16,703 nucleotides of DNA from Oligoflexales bacterium. GTDB lineage: Bacteria; Bdellovibrionota_B; Oligoflexia; Oligoflexales; CACXFL01. The notes under the pieces are model-generated. The model saw nothing but the letters and a program-made list of their open reading frames with translations, searched no databases and was not told where the DNA came from. Made by a program: the position numbers and the translations under genes. Position 1 is the first letter of the stretch, and each line of letters starts with the position of its first letter. The stretch covers positions 1-16,703 of the forward strand of contig JANQHA010000541.1 of NCBI GenBank assembly GCA_028282865.1, read 5' to 3'. This document shows positions 1-6,131 of the stretch, piece by piece.

Positions 1-1
1 A

Positions 2-94
2 TTAGATGATCTGTTTTTACGAAGAATTGGCCAGTCAGTCAACGGAAAACCTACTAAAACTAGGCTTTATGACAAAAGTCTGAACCAAATGTAA
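2..94 (+). CDS. possible 3' end of a rightward gene, cut by the window edge
   Basis: One frame is open from base 2 to a TAA at 92-94, giving 30 residues that end in LYDKSLNQM. The composition (Lys, Arg, Gln, Gly, Leu) looks protein-like. The frame would converge on the CMP-sugar synthetase that ends at 121, which is a normal arrangement. With so few codons neither the family nor the reality of the gene can be judged. No GC-rich terminator hairpin follows it. Confidence 0.3.
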   Translation, partial: LDDLFLRRIGQSVNGKPTKTRLYDKSLNQM

Positions 95-120
95 AAAAAG
101 TACTTTAAAAGCTAACCGCC

Positions 121-846
121 TTAAGAGCGTTTACTTCGCTTTTGAATCAAAAACTCGGCCCACTCCAAATCTTCGTAATCATCAATGTCGACTGATTCAG
201 ATGGTTTCATAAAATATGGTAGCACTATATCGCCATAAAAATTCTTCTTTTCAAGAAAGTTCGAACTGTTAGAAATAATAATTGCGGGGCCATTTCTTGC
301 GAAAAGCTGCTCCACAATATGACGATCACTACTTCCCATCTTGCACTTAGGGTCAAGAGGGCTAAAGTAGCCATTTTCCAGCTTCATCAGCTTTTTGGGA
401 CTTACGCTATGGGGAACGGGCACTGCACTTACCAAGGATTCCGCACGGTCATCGGATATAAACAACTTCATCGCCTCATCGATATGAGCTGAGGTCGTCA
501 TAGGCGAAGTCGGCTGAAGATAGACAACCACGTCAGTTACGTAATCGTATTTCACCTTCATTGTTTCAATGGCATGAAGCACAGCGTCCAGAGTCGAACT
601 ATCATCTTCGGCTATAGTACTTGGGCGCAGAAAAGGCACCTCAACCCCAAACCCAGCTGCCGTATCGGCTATCTCCGGACAATCAGTCGAAACGATAACC
701 CTTTGCAGGCTCTTGGCACCCATGGCCGCTTCACATACATAGCCAATCAACGGCTTACCACATAGCTCATAGAGGTTTTTCCGCGGAATCCCTTTAGAAC
801 CACCTCGAGCAGGTATAATTGTCAAAACATTCTTCGGGTTTTTCAT
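121..846 (-). CDS. CMP-N-acylneuraminate (nonulosonate) cytidylyltransferase, NeuA/PseF family
   Basis: This enzyme activates a nine-carbon acidic sugar (sialic, legionaminic or pseudaminic acid) with CTP to give CMP-sugar and pyrophosphate, in the cytoplasm, for surface glycan or flagellin modification. The 241 residues match the usual family length. The N-terminal nucleotide-binding signature IPARGGSKGIPRKN is at residues 11-24, STD at 53-55, the RPS segment at 74-76, QPTSP at 111-115, FARNGP at 182-187 and the C-terminal SVDID at 218-222. Motifs of this kind place it in the acylneuraminate cytidylyltransferase family but do not identify the sugar. The start is an ATG with only a weak Shine-Dalgarno sequence. 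No other nonulosonate gene (synthase, epimerase, aminotransferase) is in the window, so any cluster would continue to the left or lie elsewhere. An unusual palindrome with flanking direct repeats lies 40-80 bp upstream of the start. Confidence 0.9.
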   Translation of the reverse strand: MKNPKNVLTIIPARGGSKGIPRKNLYELCGKPLIGYVCEAAMGAKSLQRVIVSTDCPEIADTAAGFGVEVPFLRPSTIAEDDSSTLDAVLHAIETMKVKYDYVTDVVVYLQPTSPMTTSAHIDEAMKLFISDDRAESLVSAVPVPHSVSPKKLMKLENGYFSPLDPKCKMGSSDRHIVEQLFARNGPAIIISNSSNFLEKKNFYGDIVLPYFMKPSESVDIDDYEDLEWAEFLIQKRSKRS

Positions 847-879
847 CTCAACACCGTCTGTAACCTAATGATTTTAACA

Positions 880-924
880 CCCACTAAGATTTAGGCATAT
901 ACCTAAATCTCTAGCCCACTAAGA
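880..924. repeat. palindrome with flanking direct repeats upstream of the CMP-sugar synthetase
   Basis: AGATTTAGG (887-895) and CCTAAATCT (902-910) form a perfect 9-bp inverted repeat around a 6-nt centre. CCCACTAAGA occurs twice, at 880-889 and 915-924, one copy overlapping the left arm and the other just right of the right arm. No T run follows on either strand, so it does not look like an intrinsic terminator. Its place 40-80 bp upstream of the minus-strand start at 846 fits an operator or a leader hairpin (inference). Confidence 0.5.
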
Positions 925-997
925 AGTTTAAATTCAAGGCAAAATTTAGATTTAAATGGAACAGGTTTACATTTTTTATCAGGAAGATAGGTGACAT

Positions 998-1025
998 AAA
1001 AAGAGGGCTACCGAAAGCAGCCCTC
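998..1025 (-). terminator. intrinsic terminator of the lipoprotein gene
   Basis: On the minus strand GAGGGCT (from 1025) pairs perfectly with AGCCCTC (ending at 1003) around a 9-nt loop, and five T follow at 1002-998. It lies about 25 bp after the stop codon of the gene ending at 1050. Confidence 0.85.
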
Positions 1026-1049
1026 AAAATCATAAAATAAAAGTACCGA

Positions 1050-2273
1050 TTAGATCGAAGGAGCTGCCTTGTCTTTTGGAGCTTTACGATCGTTAACCGA
1101 AATACTTGAGTCAGCGCTAGCGGCCTTATACTTAGAAGTATCTGTACATGTAGGCTCAGTGAACTTAGCAACATCACAGCTACTTCCTGCAGTTAGCTTC
1201 GCATCACTGACAGTGATTTCTTCGTCAAAAGTAGTCATGTCGCATGCGTTATTAGTCGGCTCAGCAACATCTGACTCTGAATCAAGTGGTGATGGAATAT
1301 CAGTGCCAGCGATAGCCAACGCTGTTCTAGCCTCGCTATCGTCTTCGCCATTACTTTTAAAGCGGGCACGGCGAAATTCGGTACTTCCACTAGAAGTATG
1401 GCCAAGAAGTGCTTCCCCATAACCATCTCGCATACGCGCAGCGCCAAAACGCTCTTCAGTAATTCCCTTCCAAGTTCCTGTTGTAGAAAAACCTACAAAA
1501 TAAGGATCTGTTGAGCCCGAAGCCTGAGGTAAGTCAAGCTCGAGGAATCTACGAACCGTTTCGGCACCAAAACTAGAGTCTGTTGAAGGCCGAGTACGCT
1601 TCTCAAAAAGTTGCATTTTGATGCGGTCTTTAGTGCTCTCTAGATCCGCTGCAAACTTAATGTTGCGAAATTGACTAAGGCCATCTTTATCAGTTCCGTG
1701 CATTTTTATCGTACCGGTTCTCTTAAAGCTATCGCTAGTTAACTCAATAACCTGCTTAGCATAATCATCGCACATATCAATTCTGTATGTGCCTGCCGTG
1801 TCTTGCGAAATATGGACCTTCACAACCCGCTTGTCAGACGTAAGCTTAGCACCGTGGGCAGGTTTTTTTCCGATTGCGCGTCCACCTTTTTGCTGATCAT
1901 GAGGATCACCCTCGAAGGTGATTTGGTATTTTCTCGACTCACCGAGACCTGGCATAGTCATTTTCTCTTCATTCTCAAAGTGACACATAATATTTCCAAT
2001 ACGATGCAGCTCTTCTAAACCGTTTTGGGTCATTCGTTTGATATGACATTGCTCTTGAGAAGCGGTTCCTGTGAGTGCGAGTGACGCGCTAGATCCAGAA
2101 AGCTCGTCAGGTACATCGCCATCAAAAACTTCATCTAGGCCCAAAGACTCGATACTGGTAATAGTCGAAAAGTCTACGGTCGAACTATCATCGTCACTGC
2201 TGTCGCTACAGCTCGAAAAAGCAGCTAAAGCGCCTACTACCATCAGGCATTTTCTAAATCCCTTAACAATCAT
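1050..2273 (-). CDS. predicted lipoprotein of unknown function
   Basis: I do not recognise the family. The 407-residue product starts with a short basic segment, a hydrophobic stretch (residues 10-19) and a Cys at 22, followed by a Ser/Asp-rich linker. This is the usual look of a lipoprotein signal peptide and tether, although the residue at -3 to the Cys is Phe and so not ideal. Ser at +2 would fit outer-membrane sorting in a Gram-negative cell. The mature part is hydrophilic, has scattered Cys, no transmembrane segment and a Cys-containing Asp/Thr/Lys-rich tail. The ATG start is supported by AGAGGAG at 2280-2286, six bases upstream. It is probably monocistronic, with a clear terminator at 998-1025. 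It is divergent from the secreted-protein gene at 2630. Export to the envelope is likely; the role is unknown. Confidence 0.8.
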   Translation of the reverse strand: MIVKGFRKCLMVVGALAAFSSCSDSSDDDSSTVDFSTITSIESLGLDEVFDGDVPDELSGSSASLALTGTASQEQCHIKRMTQNGLEELHRIGNIMCHFENEEKMTMPGLGESRKYQITFEGDPHDQQKGGRAIGKKPAHGAKLTSDKRVVKVHISQDTAGTYRIDMCDDYAKQVIELTSDSFKRTGTIKMHGTDKDGLSQFRNIKFAADLESTKDRIKMQLFEKRTRPSTDSSFGAETVRRFLELDLPQASGSTDPYFVGFSTTGTWKGITEERFGAARMRDGYGEALLGHTSSGSTEFRRARFKSNGEDDSEARTALAIAGTDIPSPLDSESDVAEPTNNACDMTTFDEEITVSDAKLTAGSSCDVAKFTEPTCTDTSKYKAASADSSISVNDRKAPKDKAAPSI

Positions 2274-2629
2274 TTCTTACTCCTCTAATTCATTAAATAA
2301 CTCGAACACCCTGCCCATCGGTGCAATTTGGCATAGCTGAACATTTATCTACAAAACCACAATAATTACATTGGGTTGCTTTTTATAAATATTCCAAATA
2401 CCAACACTTTCTATAATCAGTTAGCTAACGAGAAGCTCCATCCAGAGATTTTCTTAGTATTATTAGATAAATAGATGGGTTCGAATTATATACGCAAATA
2501 GTTTAATGTTACTAAAGAGTTGAACCAGCATTTTGGATCACTTTCTTTCAAATCAAGCGAACACAGCTTGCGTCAAAATCATGGGGCAGGTAAATCCTAT
2601 TCATAAAATCTGAGCTTTAGGAGGACCAT
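2274..2629. other. divergent intergenic region, 356 bp, AT-rich
   Basis: It separates the leftward lipoprotein gene from the rightward secreted-protein gene. It holds good Shine-Dalgarno sequences for both (AGAGGAG at 2280-2286 for the left gene, AGGAGG at 2619-2624 for the right), a perfect 10-bp palindrome GTTAGCTAAC at 2420-2429 next to a TATAAT on the plus strand (2412-2417), and a candidate minus-strand promoter at 2485-2512. I found no convincing coding sequence or RNA gene. Confidence 0.6.
2485..2512 (-). promoter_or_regulatory. candidate sigma-70 promoter for the lipoprotein gene
   Basis: On the minus strand GTAACA (2512-2507) is followed after 16 bp by a consensus TATAAT (2490-2485). 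It would give a leader of about 200 nt before the start at 2273. The -10 is perfect, the -35 matches 4 of 6, and the long leader lowers confidence. Confidence 0.35.
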
Positions 2630-3634
2630 ATGAAGTTTATCGGTAAGACTTTCACCCTGTTTTTTTTGCAAATTATCCTTCAACATAACGCACTCGCGGC
2701 TTCACTCCTGTACTCTACATCTGTTTATGAAGTTACTACCTCAAGGCTTTCGCGATTTGACAATGCAAAATTAAGGATAAATGGTGTTCTCGAAGGAAAT
2801 TACTGTGGCGTTGACAAGGAAAAAACCGTGGCGTTTTCGAAGTTAGTTAAGTCAGAAAGTGACAAGCAAACATATGAGCTGAGGCTCTACCACCCAACTC
2901 CTAAAAGAGGCATTGCTCTGCAAGGAACTGCTTGCACGACAGACACAGATCCGACGACCTTCGAGATAGCCCTGGAGGTGGTTCCAAAAGATATCGATGA
3001 AAACATTAAGGAAATTACCATAGAGGTACCATTAGATACGCTGTTAGGCCAGCCCGAGAACCCAAAACCCGCCAGATTTGTCCTGAAGCGCGATCTTCAA
3101 ACTGAAGAAGATGAATCAGAATGGCGCTTAACCTCTAAACCCGAAGACAGAACTACAAACTCTCTCGCCGGACTACGGCGGCCAAGCTTAACCATTACAC
3201 GTTTCATCAACTCCGAACTACCGGTCCAGAGCTATTCTGACGTTAAAATAATAAAAGAGACCATATATCGCCACAAGGGAGAACTAGAGTTTCAGATAGT
3301 AGCATCTTACGAGAATACCATTTGTTATAGTAGGGAAATCCAAGACGCTATAGCTGTCATTCACAGCAAAGATTATTTAGAATTTTTTGCATTCACAGAA
3401 ACCGACAATGGTTTAATCCCCCTATCGGGGAAAAGCTGTTCCAATGAATACCAGCGTACTGGAAGTGAGTATCTTACCGTTGAGCTTCGCAGCGATTACA
3501 CTTACGAGGGGCCCAAAGAGTTTGTTCGGTCACTTTACTTTAAAAAATTAGATCCAAACGGTGACAGCGGTTGGGCTGAGGTAAAGACTGAAATGGACCT
3601 AGATTATCGTTGGCAGGTTTCTTTTAACCAGTAA
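2630..3634 (+). CDS. secreted protein with two similar Cys-paired modules, unknown function
   Basis: I do not recognise the family. The 334-residue product begins with a classical signal peptide: basic N-terminus, hydrophobic core at 8-17 and an ALA cleavage motif at 21-23. The mature part has exactly four Cys in two pairs. C59 and C102 lie 43 residues apart and C232 and C270 lie 38 apart. The second Cys of each pair is preceded by a similar turn (ALQGTAC and PLSGKSC), and beta-prone segments with a T-x-E-L/I-x-L character follow both. This suggests a duplicated disulfide-containing beta domain joined by a charged linker (about 140-190). The ATG is fixed by AGGAGG five bases upstream, and the gene ends in tandem TAA codons. 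It stands alone, convergent with the cupin gene. Periplasmic or extracellular location is inferred. Confidence 0.8.
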   Translation: MKFIGKTFTLFFLQIILQHNALAASLLYSTSVYEVTTSRLSRFDNAKLRINGVLEGNYCGVDKEKTVAFSKLVKSESDKQTYELRLYHPTPKRGIALQGTACTTDTDPTTFEIALEVVPKDIDENIKEITIEVPLDTLLGQPENPKPARFVLKRDLQTEEDESEWRLTSKPEDRTTNSLAGLRRPSLTITRFINSELPVQSYSDVKIIKETIYRHKGELEFQIVASYENTICYSREIQDAIAVIHSKDYLEFFAFTETDNGLIPLSGKSCSNEYQRTGSEYLTVELRSDYTYEGPKEFVRSLYFKKLDPNGDSGWAEVKTEMDLDYRWQVSFNQ

Positions 3635-3640
3635 TAAATC

Positions 3641-3678
3641 GCGCTATATAAGCTAAACATAACTATCTTGTATAGCGC
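3641..3678. repeat. inverted repeat between convergent genes
   Basis: GCGCTATA (3641-3648) and TATAGCGC (3671-3678) are perfect 8-bp arms 22 bp apart. The right arm lies inside the last codons of the cupin gene. There is no T run on either side, so it is not a canonical terminator, but it could form a stem-loop at the 3' ends of both convergent transcripts. Confidence 0.4.
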
Positions 3679-4160
3679 TCAACAGCAGACTTATGCTGCG
3701 GGAAGAGGTCTATAAACTCTGAGCGAGTCTTAACCTCAAAATCAGAAAACTCAAACCCTGGGGCTACCGAGCAACCTAACAAAGCCCAGTTGCCACCTTC
3801 TATAAGCCTAGTTCCCTGCCATACACCTCTCGGTGCTACAACCTGTAAATTGTATTCTGGAATTTTTTGGCCCAAAACATGGGTGCTCATCTCACCTTTT
3901 TCAGTAATCTGAACCATCTCCACGGGGTCTCCTAGATAAAAATGAAAGATCTCATCAGAAGTCTTAACTCGATGCAAAGCACTAAATTCATCTGGAGTAA
4001 CTAAATAATAAATTTGAGTGGAAAAATTCCTTACACCTTTACTACCGGCAATCACTCCATCTGGAATCACACCTTCAGACCGGTAAGTTTCTCGGTAATA
4101 CCCACCTTCTTCAGGCAAAGGTACTAGCTGCAGCTTTTCAATAATTTCTTCTGCGTTCAT
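3663..4160 (-). CDS. DUF985 (Cupin_5) family protein
   Basis: This is a small cytoplasmic single-domain cupin of 165 residues, the usual length for the DUF985 family. Family hallmarks are visible in order: EGGYYRETYR at 18-27, the segment with ALHRVKTSDEIFHFYLGDP at 61-79, VVAPRGVWQG at 107-116 and VAPGFEFSDFE at 132-142. In cupins such His and Glu residues line a beta-barrel pocket that may hold a metal or a sugar-like ligand. The biochemical role of DUF985 proteins is not firmly established, so no reaction is assigned. The ATG has no clear Shine-Dalgarno sequence. The gene is 181 bp from the HEAT-like gene upstream in the same direction, so co-transcription is possible but not supported by tight spacing. 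Confidence 0.9.
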   Translation of the reverse strand: MNAEEIIEKLQLVPLPEEGGYYRETYRSEGVIPDGVIAGSKGVRNFSTQIYYLVTPDEFSALHRVKTSDEIFHFYLGDPVEMVQITEKGEMSTHVLGQKIPEYNLQVVAPRGVWQGTRLIEGGNWALLGCSVAPGFEFSDFEVKTRSEFIDLFPQHKSAVERYTR

Positions 4161-4341
4161 ATTTTATACCGCTATACACTTCGAAACCTTACAATAATAC
4201 CGCATGAGCATTAGAGTAAAAGCAAAATAATGCTATCTCAATCAAGTTTTATATTTTACGGCTTTTAGCCACCCCCGACCTGGTCATTGAGGTTCATCAA
4301 GAATTTCATTAAAAGTAAGGATTTCCTAGCTATAAATTCGC

Positions 4342-4860
4342 TTAGGTCTTATATTTTTTAGCGAGCTTACGAGCCCTAGCGCTCACAGCCGCCTTCTCAT
4401 GAGAGAGCCCAAAGTTTATATGATCAATAAAGGTCTGATCTTCATTCAGGTATTTGAAAGTAACCAAAACCTCCAACGTATAGGCACTAACTATTGCACT
4501 TTTAGACTTTAAAAACTCTTCGATCAATACAAGTTGTTTCTTACTAAGCTTTGTCTTCGTGGGATCAATGAGTAAAATCCTAAGAAAATTCTCCTTTGCC
4601 TCCCATTGATCAAAAAGTTTAATATTTTTAAAAAAGAACCTCACAGACCTCTGGGCGATTTCTTCACTTTGCTGACTTGCTTCCTTCAAAGCATAGCTCG
4701 CATGAGAAACAACAACATCATCGTCTTTAAGGTCAAGCATAAGAGAAAAAAAGTCATCTATAGCCGATTTATTTTTTACTAAAAGACGGGCCGCATCAGC
4801 TGATCTGCCGATCTCTTTTCGTTCTCCATACCTTAGTAGTTTTAGAATTTTATCGTTCAT
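4342..4860 (-). CDS. small HEAT-like alpha-helical repeat protein
   Basis: The 172-residue product is almost entirely predicted helix, Lys-rich, with no signal peptide, membrane segment or Cys. Helical pairs with small residues at packing positions recur, for example around 48-66 (VVVSHASYALKEA), 111-126 (SAIVSAYTLEVLVTF) and 152-170 (EKAAVSARARKLAKKY). The pattern is like HEAT repeats, which usually serve as protein-binding scaffolds. The exact family is not recognised and a partner cannot be named. The start ATG has no obvious Shine-Dalgarno sequence. A candidate promoter lies at 4893-4922. Confidence 0.65.
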   Translation of the reverse strand: MNDKILKLLRYGERKEIGRSADAARLLVKNKSAIDDFFSLMLDLKDDDVVVSHASYALKEASQQSEEIAQRSVRFFFKNIKLFDQWEAKENFLRILLIDPTKTKLSKKQLVLIEEFLKSKSAIVSAYTLEVLVTFKYLNEDQTFIDHINFGLSHEKAAVSARARKLAKKYKT

Positions 4861-4892
4861 TGTATGACCAAAACTAATCTAGATTATGGTAG

Positions 4893-4922
4893 ATAATATC
4901 AGTCCTTCCCTGATAAAAACAA
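4893..4922 (-). promoter_or_regulatory. candidate promoter for the HEAT-like gene
   Basis: On the minus strand TTGTTT (4922-4917) and TATTAT (4898-4893) are separated by 18 bp. The transcript would start about 25 bp before the ATG at 4860. The -10 matches 5 of 6, the -35 only 3 of 6. Confidence 0.3.
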
Positions 4923-5124
4923 GCCGATCAAAGTATTTAGAGGGGACACAGATATTGGAAAGCAAGTATTTTTCATCTGGCTCAACAACCACACTATGAC
5001 CTAGGTCAACCATTCCTTTGTGCCATGAGCTATCGAGATATATAACCAGCTAATAATGCCGTCAATATAATTGAAATACATAGCTCACACTATGAAAACC
5101 ACCCACTTTGCATACCCCCAAGTA

Positions 5125-5153
5125 TTGATTCCGCACATTTGACCTTGTATAGT
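5125..5153 (+). promoter_or_regulatory. sigma-70-like promoter of the small Cys-rich secreted protein
   Basis: TTGATT (5125-5130), a 17-bp spacer and TATAGT (5148-5153) match the consensus at 4 of 6 and 5 of 6. The predicted start near 5160 would leave a leader of about 40 nt before the ATG at 5200. Confidence 0.5.
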
Positions 5154-5165
5154 ATCTAAATACTA
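5150..5165. promoter_or_regulatory. operator-like dyad over the -10 and transcription start
   Basis: TAGTAT (5150-5155) and ATACTA (5160-5165) are perfect inverted arms around CTAA. The left arm overlaps the -10 box of the candidate promoter and the right arm covers the expected transcription start. A bound repressor would block initiation here (inference). Confidence 0.4.
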
Positions 5166-5188
5166 ATTTCATTTTTGGACAATCATAG

Positions 5189-5194
5189 AAGGAG
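5189..5194 (+). promoter_or_regulatory. Shine-Dalgarno AAGGAG that favours the second of two adjacent ATGs
   Basis: ATG occurs at 5197 and again at 5200. From AAGGAG the first is only 2 bases away, too close, while the second is 5 bases away, which is normal. The start at 5200 is therefore preferred. Confidence 0.65.
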
Positions 5195-5199
5195 TTATG

Positions 5200-5601
5200 A
5201 TGAAGTGTATCTATGCATCGGTAATTGCATTATTTTCATTGGGTTTATTAGGTCTTTCCAAAGGAGAACAAACTAATACAAGTATAAAGAAATCGGCGTC
5301 TGCAAACCGCGCTTTAGTCACTTGTCCTGCATGGCACACACCAGTTGGGGATAGCCAACACCTTGAAATTGTCGTAAGCGGTGACACAATTACCGAATGT
5401 ACAGAGAACCTTAATGACGAAGTCGCTGATGCTATCTATGAATTCGAGAGTACATGCCTACTCAATGGCGACGCTGCTGTCGCAGTGGAAGGTAACAATC
5501 AATTACCCGAGCGTACAGGAGATACATGGTTGTGTTCAGGGACTCGCTCCTTACTTTGCTGCTTAAAAAGCGCCGAGCCATGGCCGGACCCACTTTTTTA
5601 G
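5200..5601 (+). CDS. small secreted six-cysteine protein, unknown function
   Basis: I do not recognise the family. The product is 133 residues from the preferred ATG at 5200 (134 from the ATG at 5197). It opens with a basic-hydrophobic signal sequence of about 20 residues ending near GLSKG, without a textbook AXA site. The mature part has six Cys at 42, 67, 86, 112, 120 and 121, enough for three disulfides, including an adjacent CC pair. It is acidic, with a compact centre and a Pro-rich end (PWPDPLF). The size and Cys content suggest a stable periplasmic or extracellular domain. It appears to be a single-gene unit with its own promoter, an operator-like dyad and a strong terminator 12 bp after the TAG stop. 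Confidence 0.75.
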   Translation: MKCIYASVIALFSLGLLGLSKGEQTNTSIKKSASANRALVTCPAWHTPVGDSQHLEIVVSGDTITECTENLNDEVADAIYEFESTCLLNGDAAVAVEGNNQLPERTGDTWLCSGTRSLLCCLKSAEPWPDPLF

Positions 5602-5613
5602 TACCTTAAAAGC

Positions 5614-5645
5614 AAGGACCTTCTCGAGCAAGAAGGTCCTTTTTT
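5614..5645. terminator. strong intrinsic terminator, probably bidirectional, between convergent units
   Basis: AAGGACCTTCT (5614-5624) pairs perfectly with AGAAGGTCCTT (5631-5641) around CGAGCA, and the plus strand continues as a T run to 5645. On the minus strand the same stem is followed by GCTTTT, so it can also end the dab operon transcript, whose last gene stops at 5664. Confidence 0.9.
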
Positions 5646-5663
5646 AAAATGCTTACAAATAGC

Positions 5664-6086
5664 CTATACTACTTTTTTGTAGCTCGTATCTGAATAGGCC
5701 TTTTCAAAAAGTTTAATTCCGTCTTCCCGCCTAACCACGCGTACTTTACCTAAATCATGCGATGAGTTTAGGTACAGGTAAAGATCAAGGCCTTTATGAT
5801 CGTCTTCTATAAGCAAGTAAAACGGGTATCGTTCTCGTTCGCTAGCTAACATCGGGGACTCGATTCTGAGTTGCTGCTGCCTTAGCTCATATTCATCTCC
5901 ATTGTATGACATTTTTAAAGGATTATTAGGCTTCACCTGAAAGGCATACATTGGCCCCCAATCGGCCCAAGCCGAATAACCGAGTTTTTCAAGGTCAGGT
6001 ATTTCCGCCTCTACCTTAGTTTTGTGAACCGGATCTGACCATTCAAAAGAATAAGTTTTACTGCTCAAATTTAATGATGTTTCCAT
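5664..6086 (-). CDS. unknown 140-residue protein, third gene of the dab operon
   Basis: I do not recognise the family. The product is soluble, highly charged, without Cys, signal peptide or membrane segment. It has a Trp/aromatic-rich first half (FEW near 15-17, SAWADWGPMYAF at 38-49) and alternating hydrophobic patterns suggesting mostly beta structure. The gene lies 45 bp after dabA in the same direction, has its own good Shine-Dalgarno sequence (GGAG five bases before the ATG), and no terminator separates them, while a strong terminator follows. It is therefore likely co-transcribed with dabB and dabA. An accessory, assembly or regulatory role for the carbon pump is possible but rests only on position. 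Confidence 0.7.
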   Translation of the reverse strand: METSLNLSSKTYSFEWSDPVHKTKVEAEIPDLEKLGYSAWADWGPMYAFQVKPNNPLKMSYNGDEYELRQQQLRIESPMLASERERYPFYLLIEDDHKGLDLYLYLNSSHDLGKVRVVRREDGIKLFEKAYSDTSYKKVV

Positions 6087-6131
6087 TACGTCTCCTTTAC
6101 AGTTAAAAGAAAAATTAGTTTTACTAAACTA

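Larger units (their letters stand above)
4861..5196. other. divergent intergenic region, 336 bp
   Basis: It lies between the leftward HEAT-like gene and the rightward small secreted protein gene. It contains candidate promoters for both, a perfect 12-bp palindrome TGACCTAGGTCA at 4997-5008, a widely spaced inverted repeat TGAGCTAT (5026-5033) / ATAGCTCA (5080-5087), and a dyad over the start of the right-hand transcript. No coding sequence or known RNA is apparent. Confidence 0.5.

Noticed and set aside
95..120. T-rich stretch after the CMP-sugar synthetase as a terminator
   Set aside because: On the minus strand there is a run of seven T, but the only preceding stem is the AT-rich AAAGTACTTT without a loop, which is too weak to call.
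1069..1422. 117-codon rightward open frame opposite the lipoprotein gene
   Set aside because: It lies wholly antisense to a longer frame that has a good ribosome site, a lipoprotein signal and a terminator. Its Ser/Ala/Leu-rich product mirrors the codon bias of the real gene.
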